36,320 bases of DNA from Oscillatoriales cyanobacterium RM2_1_1 (GTDB lineage Bacteria > Cyanobacteriota > Cyanobacteriia > Cyanobacteriales > Microcoleaceae). The stretch covers positions 1 to 36,320 of the forward strand of contig JAAURB010000053.1 of NCBI GenBank assembly GCA_012033335.1. The letters are read 5' to 3'. The notes under the pieces were generated by a model that was not told the origin of the DNA, searched no databases, and saw only the letters and a program-made list of their open reading frames with translations. Positions 1-6,709 of this stretch are shown piece after piece (positions within the stretch are counted from its first letter, which is position 1; every line of letters starts with the position of its first letter). The translations under genes and the position numbers were made by a program.

Positions 1-1
1 T

Positions 2-217
2 GAATCGCTCAATCGTTCCCTGCGTAAGGTTCTCAAGACCAAGGGTGCTTTCCCCAACCCAGAGTCGGTGTTCAAGTTGCTCTACCTGGCACTGAATAAG
101 ATTTCTCAGAAATGGACGATGCCCATCCGTGATTGGAAGGCCGCCCTGTCACGATTTGCTTACGCCATCGGCGGAGCGAAGCTCTATGAATTCCCAGACC
201 GTTTCCCCATTGATTAA
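2..217 (+). CDS. IS256-family (mutator-type) transposase, C-terminal fragment
   Basis: An open frame enters from the left edge and stops at TAA 215-217, giving the last 71 residues of a protein. The piece contains [17 protein letters not shown], then [17 protein letters not shown], which is the conserved C-terminal tail of IS256/mutator transposases. The catalytic DDE domain lies outside the window, so completeness of the element cannot be judged. A candidate terminal repeat follows directly after the stop. Recognition is from family knowledge of the motif, not from a search. Confidence 0.85.
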   Translation, partial: ESLNRSLRKVLKTKGAFPNPESVFKLLYLALNKISQKWTMPIRDWKAALSRFAYAIGGAKLYEFPDRFPID

Positions 218-220
218 TTC

Positions 221-248
221 GGCTTACACAAATGATTTGACAATCTCG
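221..248 (+). repeat. Candidate right terminal inverted repeat of the IS256-type element
   Basis: Three bases after the transposase stop, the sequence reads ggcttacacaaatgatttga and continues to caatctc. This has the shape of an IS256-type end (TTACAC...TTGAC..TC). The matching left end is outside the window, so this is inferred from position and resemblance only. Confidence 0.45.
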
Positions 249-353
249 AACAGCAGTGCAATTCCAACGTACCGATAGAGTAAAATCATGGTAATTCCAT
301 TGACAAGGGCTTGTTTGACCCCATGACTGCACCTCATAGGTCTTTGTCGTGGC

Positions 354-827
354 TTAGAGACTGCCTAACAGCTTGGCAATTGCCTGATCTACTCGATTCG
401 CTGAACCCTCTAGGGAGTGTCCAAGCTTGGCATAACCCGGTCTGAGAGAATGCAGGTACTTGGCTGATTGCAACTTGGCTGATTGCCGTTGTAGTTCCTG
501 ACCTGCTTCAACTTGACGGTATTTTTCATGACTCTGATTAACCTTGGTGTCGGTCTGGGTGAGTCGCTTAAGCGCTCGGTAGCCCCTGCGGGTAGAGGAC
601 AAAATCTGTTTCTGTTCGTTTGCCAGGTCTGTTAAGGCTTGTGCCTCAGCACTGTCAAAGCATCGGGCCTCAACAACAGGGGCAGTCCGATAACTCTCCC
701 AGTTGCCGGGATTGTTTGGGTTAATGCCCTTGCTCTGGAATATATCGGCTCCACCAAGGTTAGAATGTTGCCCTTCTGTAGGGGCAATCTTGGAACCGAG
801 GTCTTCACCCCTGAGAAATCCGATCAT
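354..827 (-). CDS. Hypothetical protein, charged and helix-rich, accessory region
   Basis: A 157-residue reading frame with no family I recognise. Residues about 60-130 are rich in Q, E, K, R and A and look helical or coiled-coil (EAQALTDLANEQKQILSSTR, then repeated QSAK segments). No signal peptide, membrane segment or catalytic motif is visible. It lies between an IS256 remnant and other unrecognised small genes on the accessory side of tRNA-Ser, which suggests an acquired gene. The minus-strand frame is clearly more protein-like than the overlapping plus-strand frame. Function unknown. Confidence 0.5.
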   Translation of the reverse strand: MIGFLRGEDLGSKIAPTEGQHSNLGGADIFQSKGINPNNPGNWESYRTAPVVEARCFDSAEAQALTDLANEQKQILSSTRRGYRALKRLTQTDTKVNQSHEKYRQVEAGQELQRQSAKLQSAKYLHSLRPGYAKLGHSLEGSANRVDQAIAKLLGSL

Positions 828-983
828 GTGTTTGGTCTCCTAAGTTGATAGTTTGATGAGGGTTGCTCCACTCCCACAAATGCCACCCAAGCCCTACAGA
901 TTTAAAACTCTTGAATGTCTGATTTCGTTGCAAACTTTGCCATAAAGAAAAGAATCTTATCTAATTTCCCCTCGCAAAAATCA

Positions 984-1561
984 TCAACGAAGCCGTCCAA
1001 CGGGTAAGGGCAATCGCCTGAGTTGCTCTATTTCGGGTTCTGGAATGCCCGCCCGCCTGAACTGCTCAATCACATTCTGTTTTTGCTCTGGCGTGGCCTC
1101 ATGGCTCAGTTCGTAATAGCTGAGATACTCTACCGAGACTTGGCTAGGGTCAATCACTAAAACGCCGTCGGTTGAGTCAGTCAGCAGCTCCCCTGGGTAA
1201 TGTTCTGCTTTGTGCATTGCATCCAGGAAAGTTTCATGCTCTGAAACAACCCCCCCTGAGACGGTAGCCACTTGCCAGACTTCAGGGATAGGTTCAACGC
1301 CAGGGCGCAGCTCCTCTATTTCCTGAATGGGTTCAACGCCAGGGCGCAGCTCCTCTGTGTCCTGAATCCCCTCAGAGTAGGGGATTTGAAGTTGAGGGAT
1401 GCCGACACTTCTCTGATTGCTGCAATCCAGGTTGCTTTGTAAGTGAGGTTGCCATGGGTCTTGACCTGCTCAGGGGTGAGCTTGAGTTCATCCAGGGCGA
1501 TCCGCTTGAGTTCATAGATGGGCTGTTCGTTAAGGTTTAGGGCTAGAATTGATTCATTCAT
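984..1561 (-). pseudogene. Unrecognised protein split by an apparent frameshift (LKxxA...TW module plus 13-residue repeats)
   Basis: Two adjacent minus-strand frames look like one gene. The upstream part starts at ATG 1559-1561 and encodes an N-terminal module (ELKRIALDELKLTPEQVKTH, then GNLTYKATWIAAI). It then runs into a Lys/Arg/Cys-rich out-of-frame tail ending at 1316. The downstream part has no normal start. Read back from its GTG at 1269-1271 it continues through two copies of a 13-residue repeat (EELRPGVEPIQ) and a plausible linker (GIPQLQIPYSEG) up to about 1400. One missing base near 1395-1410 would join them into about 192 residues. The downstream half is acidic and unrecognised (FLDAMHKAEHYPGELL, EQKQNVIEQFRRAGIPEPE). 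It may be a sequencing error, a decayed gene, or two separate genes. Confidence 0.5.
1291..1368. repeat. 39-bp tandem duplication inside the frameshifted gene
   Basis: Two adjacent 39-bp units at 1291-1329 and 1330-1368 share ggttcaacgccagggcgcag and most of the rest, differing at about three positions. As 39 is 13 codons, the duplication keeps the minus-strand frame (repeat peptide EELRPGVEPIQ plus two variable residues). Confidence 0.85.
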
Positions 1562-1647
1562 AACTATTTGGGTCGTTCCTAATGGTTTTGGATGTCAACC
1601 CCTCAATGGTTTTTACTTGCCAGTAGCCATTGGGGGGTATTGTTTTG

Positions 1648-1716
1648 CTTAAAAACAACTTCACCGTGATTTACAGTGATTTACAGTTGTTTTAAGTACG
1701 TTAAGGTGATGTACTT
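1648..1716. promoter_or_regulatory. Operator-like cluster of inverted and tandem repeats between divergent genes
   Basis: Between the gene ending its 5' side at 1561 (minus) and the RHH gene (plus) lies a dense set of repeats. Inverted arms sit at 1648-1660 (cttaaaaacaact) and 1685-1696 (agttgttttaag), nine bases pairing perfectly plus a bulged extension. Inside them is a perfect 10-bp tandem repeat GTGATTTACA at 1666-1675 and 1676-1685. A second palindrome, AAGTAC 1694-1699 and GTACTT 1711-1716, follows. RHH proteins bind short tandem or inverted repeats in their own promoters, so autoregulation is a reasonable inference. Confidence 0.45.
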
Positions 1717-1749
1717 TTGATAAAGTAATCAACATCAATGCGAGGTAAA

Positions 1750-1986
1750 ATGTCAATGGTTACATCAAGTCCTGAAATGCCCACAAAACTTAAGCGGGTA
1801 AGTATCTATCTGGAACCCGAAGTTAAGGGGTTAATAGACGGTATGGCTGATAATGAGCATCGTAGTGTTGCCAATATGATTTCTGTATTGGTTCTTGAAG
1901 CTTTAGAGGCTAGAGGTATTGTGTTGCCAGAGAAATCCGATGAATCAGGTGACAAACAGAGTCAACTGGAGGTCAAGAATGACTAG
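1750..1986 (+). CDS. Small ribbon-helix-helix (CopG/Arc-like) DNA-binding protein
   Basis: A protein of about 78 residues from ATG 1750; an in-frame ATG at 1738 would add four. The core LKRVSIYLEPEVKGLIDGMA followed by EHRSVANMISVLVLEALEAR has the beta-strand, helix, turn, helix pattern of the RHH fold: alternating hydrophobics in RVSIYL, then the HRSVANMI turn. RHH proteins of this size act as dimeric repressors of plasmid, antitoxin or island genes. The stop overlaps the start of the next gene by 8 bp (ATGACTAG), so the two are probably translationally coupled. Repeats directly upstream are candidate operators. No toxin-like partner is visible. Confidence 0.7.
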   Translation: MSMVTSSPEMPTKLKRVSIYLEPEVKGLIDGMADNEHRSVANMISVLVLEALEARGIVLPEKSDESGDKQSQLEVKND

Positions 1987-2224
1987 CTCTGAAGGGATTG
2001 AGCAAAGGTTTAGGGAAATTGATCAGGAGTTGGGGCAGTTGAGGCAAAGTCAGGACAATCTTTCAGGTCAGTTAGAGCAGCTTACTCGCGTCTCGTTGAA
2101 CCTGGTTGAATCAATCCGTCTGACAAACCAACAGGCTGATAGAGACCGGGTAGCGTTTCAGGCTGAGATTAGGCAGATATGGGAGTACCTGTTGCGAGAC
2201 AGGCCCAACGGCGGCTCAGGTTAG
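1979..2224 (+). CDS. Small coiled-coil protein coupled to the RHH gene
   Basis: An 81-residue protein starting at ATG 1979-1981, which overlaps the stop of the RHH gene by 8 bp. This coupling decides the start over the in-frame ATG at 1919. It is almost wholly heptad-like and Gln/Glu/Leu-rich (EQRFREIDQELGQLRQSQD, then DNLSGQLEQLTRVSLNLVES), ending in IRQIWEYLLRDRPNGGSG. This is a common architecture of small uncharacterised cyanobacterial proteins. No catalytic motif. A terminator-like hairpin follows 28 bp after the stop, closing a two-gene operon. Function unknown; it could be a partner or modulator of the RHH protein. Confidence 0.6.
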   Translation: MTSSEGIEQRFREIDQELGQLRQSQDNLSGQLEQLTRVSLNLVESIRLTNQQADRDRVAFQAEIRQIWEYLLRDRPNGGSG

Positions 2225-2252
2225 GCCCTGGTCATTCTTCTTGTTAAAACAG

Positions 2253-2290
2253 AACCCCTGAGTGTTAGTACTCAGGGGTTTTGCTTTGAT
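2253..2290 (+). terminator. Intrinsic terminator-like hairpin after the RHH operon
   Basis: AACCCCTGAGT at 2253-2263 pairs perfectly with ACTCAGGGGTT at 2270-2280 across a 6-base loop, followed by a T-rich stretch (ttgcttt). Confidence 0.75.
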
Positions 2291-2320
2291 CTTGTATTCT
2301 CAATTAGAAGTGCTTATTGC

Positions 2321-2391
2321 GGTGATACCGGTGATACCCTCGGTGATACCTGTAACTCCCTCTGTGATTGCTTTGAAGAGGCCGGTGATAC
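2321..2391. repeat. Iteron-like GGTGATACC repeats
   Basis: GGTGATACC occurs at 2321-2329, 2330-2338 (directly adjacent) and 2342-2350, with a variant GGTGATACT at 2383-2391. No reading frame covers them. They lie 5' of an AT-rich stretch (2401-2435) and an inverted repeat (2447-2477), just before tRNA-Ser. They resemble binding sites, for example iterons or excisionase/integrase arm sites, but no replication initiator or integrase is in the window. Confidence 0.5.
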
Positions 2392-2446
2392 TTAGAGCCT
2401 ATTAATTATTATTTTTTTTCACAAGATTATTTTTCAGCAATGAATC

Positions 2447-2477
2447 AATCTTGGGTGAAATTCTTACACCCAAGATT
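2447..2477. repeat. Perfect 11-bp inverted repeat near the tRNA 3' end
   Basis: AATCTTGGGTG (2447-2457) and CACCCAAGATT (2467-2477) are perfect reverse complements separated by 9 bases. No T-tract follows, so a terminator is less likely than a protein-binding site. It sits about 47 bp from the 3' end of tRNA-Ser. Confidence 0.6.
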
Positions 2478-2523
2478 CACCCAAAACGCACCCTAAATGA
2501 TGTTGACTAAATCCTTCAACCAA

Positions 2524-2608
2524 CGGAGAGGGGGGGATTCGAACCCCCGGTACATTTCTGTACACTCGATTTCAAGTCGAGCGCATTCGACCACTCTGCC
2601 ACCTCTCC
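2524..2608 (-). tRNA. tRNA-Ser (anticodon UGA)
   Basis: On the minus strand the acceptor arms GGAGAGG (from 2602-2608) and CCTCTCC (from 2525-2531) pair perfectly, with G as discriminator at 2524. The anticodon arm reads CTCGA-CTTGAAA-TCGAG, giving anticodon TGA. There is a long variable arm (TGTACAGAAATGTACC), as expected for a class II serine tRNA, and a T arm GGGGG-TTCGAAT-CCCCC. The terminal CCA is not encoded. Its 3' end faces the accessory segment at 1-2523. Confidence 0.97.
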
Positions 2609-2770
2609 AAAGAACTTGATTTTTTGTGCAAGCAGCTTATAGTAAACCACTCAAGAACCAGAACCAAATCACATTAGTTGTTGTAGATTGGGTTTCCTTT
2701 CAGAAGCCAAGCTCAACCCAATTACAAAATTGATAAGTACAAAATTGATAAGTTCTAAATCAAAGTCAAT

Positions 2771-3739
2771 TTAATAGTGTAACACTGAAATAGACTCCTG
2801 AGTATTTTTAGGATGACAGTATAGCAATTCCTCACTCATAACCTGAAAATTCTGGTCAATCCAGACTAAAGAGGTTTGAGTCACAACCCCGTCTTCTAGC
2901 AAAGCAAGAGAAAAATTCCGCCGTTTTTGCCGATCCACCTCAACAATCCGGGGAACTCTAGCCGCATTCAGATAGAGGGTACCTATTGGATCACTCGAGA
3001 CACATTTTCGCAAATGATCGCGAGTATGTTTTAAATTGTGGTGCATATGACCAAAAGCCACCAAGGGAATTGCTTTTCCCAGATCCTGAATTCGGGCGAT
3101 CGCCTGGGCAAAATCCGGATCGCCACAGTCTCCACCAATCGGTTTCCAATCCTTGCCGCAGGGATCTTCCGGGGCGGCTCCCAGCCCACTGGGGCCATTG
3201 TGACCGATCAGAACCAGGGTATTATGGGCGGTGGTTTGAGCGGCTGCAACAATTCGATCCGCAGAGGCCGTGAAACTATCAACACCGAACCATTCCTGAT
3301 AAAAGCCCGTATCCCGCCACTTTGATCCCCCCCAGGTAAAAGGACGACTGCCCACCACACTTAAACCCAAGGCGGGAAAATCCTGTTTTTCATAACCCAC
3401 ATGGGCATCCCCTGCCAGATCCAGTTGTTTCTGGACGCGATTTTCCAGACTGCGGTCATAGGGACATTTCTGCCGACCCCATTCGGTCATAGAGTACCAG
3501 GCATCGTGGTTGCCAAAAACCATAGCCTTGGGAAGACTGACGGCGGCGATCGCCTCAACCACCTCCACTGCTTCATTGCCAAAATCTCCAACAAATAGCA
3601 CCAAATCCACCCCTAGAGCCTGTAAAGCCAGCTCATCTTCTGGCTCCCATTGATTGTGAACGTCCCCAACTATGGCAATCTGAACGGATCGATGGGATTT
3701 TATATTTTGCTTTATATCTTGTGTAAAATTCATTTCCAC
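2771..3739 (-). CDS. Metallophosphoesterase, TIGR04168 family
   Basis: A 322-residue calcineurin-like phosphoesterase. The metal-binding motifs appear in order: GDVHNQW near residues 25-31, GDFGNE near 51-56, GNHDAWY near 76-82, GHNGPSG in the middle, and GHMHH near 230. This matches the D-x-H / GDxxD / GNHD / H / GHxH layout, with GDFGNE replacing the usual GDxxD. The family is widespread in cyanobacteria and plants, where its substrate is unknown. ATG at 3737-3739 or the second ATG two codons later are both possible starts. There is no operon partner: tRNA-Ser lies downstream and the divergent nadA upstream. Confidence 0.88.
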   Translation of the reverse strand: MEMNFTQDIKQNIKSHRSVQIAIVGDVHNQWEPEDELALQALGVDLVLFVGDFGNEAVEVVEAIAAVSLPKAMVFGNHDAWYSMTEWGRQKCPYDRSLENRVQKQLDLAGDAHVGYEKQDFPALGLSVVGSRPFTWGGSKWRDTGFYQEWFGVDSFTASADRIVAAAQTTAHNTLVLIGHNGPSGLGAAPEDPCGKDWKPIGGDCGDPDFAQAIARIQDLGKAIPLVAFGHMHHNLKHTRDHLRKCVSSDPIGTLYLNAARVPRIVEVDRQKRRNFSLALLEDGVVTQTSLVWIDQNFQVMSEELLYCHPKNTQESISVLHY

Positions 3740-3951
3740 TGCCTTTGTGCCTATCTCCTGGAACCCTACGAAACCCGCTATCCAACTGTTACCTGGCCAA
3801 CCTCAATCATGCTCTGGTGGAGCGGATATGCCATACCTGAAAATCAGGCAAACCATTTCTAGCATAGGCAATTCTTCAACGTTTGGCAGCAGAAAATATT
3901 AAATTCTCCAGGTAGGGGATTGAAATTCCTATTTGTTTTGGTGAAATCAAC

Positions 3952-3957
3952 TATAAT
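3952..3957 (+). promoter_or_regulatory. Candidate -10 element for nadA
   Basis: A perfect TATAAT lies 45 bp before the nadA ATG (4002) in an otherwise gene-free gap. No convincing -35 box stands 16-18 bp upstream, so this is only a candidate. Confidence 0.3.
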
Positions 3958-4001
3958 TGTTGATGATGTCATATTGATTCGGTTAAGGTCAGAACCCTAT
4001 T

Positions 4002-4964
4002 ATGTTCACTACGTTGTCCTCTCAATCCTCTGTTGAAATTCCAGCGGATCTCTTTGGGGCCATTGAAGAGTTAAAACAGGAGTTAAATGGGATTATCCTG
4101 GCCCATTATTATCAAGACCCGGATATTCAAGATGTAGCGGACTATATTGGTGATTCCCTAGGGCTTTCTCGCAAAGCAGCGGCCACTGATGCAGCGGTGA
4201 TTGTATTTGCGGGGGTTCATTTCATGGCGGAAACGGCTAAAATTCTCAATCCAGAGAAATTGGTGTTGCTACCGGACTTGGATGCGGGGTGTTCTTTGGC
4301 GGACAGTTGCCCACCCCAGGCATTTGCCCAGTTCAAGGCGGCCCATCCTGACCATACTGTGATCTCCTATATCAACTGCACCGCCGAGATCAAGGCCCTA
4401 AGTGATATTATCTGCACTAGTTCCAATGCCGTGGATATCGTCCGACAAATTCCCGCCGATCAGCCGATTATCTTTGCGCCCGATCGCAATCTAGGAAAAT
4501 ATGTGATGGCCGAAACCGGGCGAGAGTTAGTCCTGTGGGAGGGGGCTTGTATGGTGCATGAGAATTTTTCAGAGAAGAAGATTGTCCAGCTTCAGATTGC
4601 CCACCCTGACGCTGAAGTGATTGCCCATCCTGAATGTGAACCGGCGGTGTTGCGTCATGCCAGCTACATTGGTTCCACCACCGCCTTGCTTAAATATGCT
4701 CGGCAAAGTTCTAGTTCAGCGTTTATCGTCGCCACAGAGCCCGGAATCATCCATCAGATGCAGAAAGACGCAAGGGATAAAACCTTCATTCCAGCTCCGC
4801 CGATGAATAGTTGCGCCTGCAATGAATGCCCTCACATGCGGCTGAATACCCTGGAAAAGCTCTATCTAGCCATGAAATACCGTACCCCAGAAATCACCCT
4901 GCCAGAGGCAACTCGGATGGCTGCTTTGCAGCCGATACAACGGATGCTGGCCATGAGTCATTAG
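4002..4964 (+). CDS. nadA: Quinolinate synthase NadA
   Basis: A 320-residue enzyme that condenses iminoaspartate with dihydroxyacetone phosphate to quinolinate in NAD synthesis, using a [4Fe-4S] cluster. Visible signatures are [20 protein letters not shown] (31-50), [12 protein letters not shown] (71-82), [10 protein letters not shown] (94-103), the WEGACMVHE segment with Cys183, and the C-terminal [10 protein letters not shown] (270-279). By comparison with known NadA proteins the cluster ligands are probably Cys97, Cys183 and one of Cys271/273/276. Length is normal for the longer cyanobacterial type. It stands alone, divergent from the phosphoesterase, with nadB and nadC not in the window. 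Confidence 0.95.
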   Translation: MFTTLSSQSSVEIPADLFGAIEELKQELNGIILAHYYQDPDIQDVADYIGDSLGLSRKAAATDAAVIVFAGVHFMAETAKILNPEKLVLLPDLDAGCSLADSCPPQAFAQFKAAHPDHTVISYINCTAEIKALSDIICTSSNAVDIVRQIPADQPIIFAPDRNLGKYVMAETGRELVLWEGACMVHENFSEKKIVQLQIAHPDAEVIAHPECEPAVLRHASYIGSTTALLKYARQSSSSAFIVATEPGIIHQMQKDARDKTFIPAPPMNSCACNECPHMRLNTLEKLYLAMKYRTPEITLPEATRMAALQPIQRMLAMSH

Positions 4965-5080
4965 CAATCCGGTTTTAAGGCCGGTTTGACCCTGGGAAAT
5001 CTGGCCGTCCCTTGCTACAATTAGAGATTGTGTCTATGTCAGACTGAAGCTAACGTCCATATTAATACCAACTGAATCGA

Positions 5081-5383
5081 ATGGGACTTACAATTGAAGG
5101 AAAACAGCGGATTGAGGGCATCAATCCCCGGGCATTGCGACGGGATGGATTGATTCCTGCCGTTCTCTATGGTCATAGCGGGGCTGAATCTGTCCACCTC
5201 ACCTTGGGGGCAAAGGACGTGGAGAATTTGTTGAAGCAAGCCATGGCCAATAAAACCGTGATTCAACTGAATGTTCCTGAGCTATCCTGGAGCGGCAAAA
5301 CGATCCTGCACGAAATTCAGCGCCATCCCTGGAAGGGTTATCCCTACCATCTCAGTTTTTTCTCCATTGAAGAGAAATCATAG
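5081..5383 (+). CDS. rplY: Ribosomal protein bL25 (short form)
   Basis: A 100-residue protein opening [20 protein letters not shown], then [20 protein letters not shown], and ending [19 protein letters not shown]. The LRxxGxIPAVLYG motif is diagnostic of the bL25/Ctc 5S-rRNA-binding domain. The protein lacks the C-terminal CTC extension, as is usual in cyanobacteria. The Arg-rich N-terminal loop (KQRIEG...RALRRDG) contacts 5S rRNA in the known family. An ABC permease gene follows after 25 bp on the same strand and may be co-transcribed. Confidence 0.92.
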   Translation: MGLTIEGKQRIEGINPRALRRDGLIPAVLYGHSGAESVHLTLGAKDVENLLKQAMANKTVIQLNVPELSWSGKTILHEIQRHPWKGYPYHLSFFSIEEKS

Positions 5384-5408
5384 TTGTGATTATCTATCTC
5401 AGGAACTG

Positions 5409-6182
5409 ATGAACCCGAGGAGAATTTTTACCATTGCTACTCAAGTCTTCTGGGAAGCTGTTCGCGATCGCATTCTTTATTTCCTGGTGTTTTTTGCGGG
5501 ATTCCTGGCTTTAGCGGTTCGTCTGCTGCCCGAGGTTGCTGCTACTCTGGAAGACAAAATCTCTTTGGATGTCTCCTTAGCGGCTATTAACGTTCTGGGC
5601 TTGGTGATCGCAATTTTCTTAAGTACGGCGTTGATCACTCAGGAGATTGAACGCCGTACCGTTTATCTGCTGCTGGCAAAACCCTTAAACCGCGCCGAAC
5701 TGATTGTCGGCAAACACTTGGGATTGGCAGGGGTACTGGCCGTTTTAATCTTGATCTTGCTGGGAATCAGTCTGTTGATTCTGAGCTGGAATCAGATCCC
5801 TTATTCAACCTCCAGCCTGCTCATTTCTAATGGCTTTCTCTGGCTCCAACTCTGTTTGGTCGGAGCGGCTGGTATCTTATTTAGTGTGTTTGCTAGTTCT
5901 TTACTGGCGATCCTATTGACGTTTGGCTTGTATCTGATTGGCAGCTTGAGCCAGGATTTATTAAAGTTCAGCCAGTCCAGTGAAAATTCGGGCTTAGCAC
6001 AAATACTGCAAGGGCTATACCTGGTACTGCCTGACCTGGCAAAATTGGATCTAAAAAATGATGCAGTCTATGGTCAATTACCCAGCTCCTCTATTCTGCT
6101 AACAAATGGCATCTATGGAATTCTCTACATCATCATTCTGTTATCCTTGGCAACGGCTATGTTTTCCCGCCGCGAGTTTTAG
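5409..6182 (+). CDS. ABC-2 type transporter permease
   Basis: A 257-residue integral membrane protein from ATG 5409, chosen because the longer frame would overlap rplY and because AGGA lies just upstream. It opens MNPRRIFTIATQVFWEAVRD, followed by about six hydrophobic segments (ILYFLVFFAGFLALAVRLLP, then VLGLVIAIFLSTALI). The cytosolic loop ITQEIERRTVYLLLAKPLNR is the characteristic ABC-2 permease sequence (EKExgTl..LLskPvsR) and contacts the ATPase in known systems. No ATP-binding gene is adjacent, so the partner must be elsewhere. Substrate unknown. Confidence 0.85.
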   Translation: MNPRRIFTIATQVFWEAVRDRILYFLVFFAGFLALAVRLLPEVAATLEDKISLDVSLAAINVLGLVIAIFLSTALITQEIERRTVYLLLAKPLNRAELIVGKHLGLAGVLAVLILILLGISLLILSWNQIPYSTSSLLISNGFLWLQLCLVGAAGILFSVFASSLLAILLTFGLYLIGSLSQDLLKFSQSSENSGLAQILQGLYLVLPDLAKLDLKNDAVYGQLPSSSILLTNGIYGILYIIILLSLATAMFSRREF

Positions 6183-6586
6183 ATGAGTGGTCTATTCAAC
6201 GCAAACTAGCGACCGACTTAATCTCGGGCAAACGACGTAACTCCTCTCACTATAGAAATTGAATTACCTCTCAATCTTGAGGATTTGACAAACTTATTCT
6301 CCTAATCCAATGGAGGTAGATTTAGCTTGTAATCTGGCGTATTTTAAGCCATTTTCTCTCCCTAAGCTTTAAAAATAAAGCCCTCAATCAAGAATTGTGA
6401 TTATTGAGTTGTGCTATTGAACAATTTCTCTCAAAGGATAGAGTTCTCTTCCCATGTGAACAGATATGGTGAGAGAGCAATTAACTGCCTGGATCAAATC
6501 CAGAACTTCTCAGAAAGGAATCCTCCAAATCTGAGAGGCTTTACCATGTTTATTAGTCATTTATTTCTATTAGGAGTTCATTGTTA
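6183..6586. other. Gene-free stretch after the permease
   Basis: No convincing reading frame. There are two weak hairpins: CTCAATCA near 6383 with TGATT.TTGAG near 6398, and CTCAGA near 6508 with TCTGAG near 6530. Neither has a clear T-tract. The region is AT-rich and I see no recognised RNA. Confidence 0.4.
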
Positions 6587-6688
6587 AGTAGATGGTTGTA
6601 ATTAATTATCAAACAGAAGGGGGTCTGGGGCAGTGCCCCCTTCAACCCCCTAGATGCATCTTCTAATTAATTGTGCCTAGCTACTTAT
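6587..6688. repeat. MITE-like dispersed repeat R1, copy 1
   Basis: About 102 bp opening AGTAGATGGTTGTAATTAAT and closing ATTAATTGTGCCTAGCTACT. The ends are imperfect inverted repeats of about 21 bp with outer AGTAG and inner AATTAATT matching. The centre holds gggggtctggggcagtgccc with a GGGGC-agt-GCCCC hairpin. A second copy sits at 20477-20575 in this window. There is no coding capacity, which fits a non-autonomous miniature element. Confidence 0.8.
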
Positions 6689-6709
6689 TAATAGGTTAAT
6701 TACAGCTAT

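Noticed and set aside
72-332. 86-residue minus-strand reading frame
   Set aside because: It is antisense to the IS256 transposase end and its terminal repeat; Trp/Cys-rich composition is not protein-like.
1750-2224. Toxin-antitoxin pair (RHH antitoxin plus overlapping gene)
   Set aside because: The partner is a pure coiled-coil without RelE, PIN, MazF or other toxin motifs; the overlap alone is not enough.
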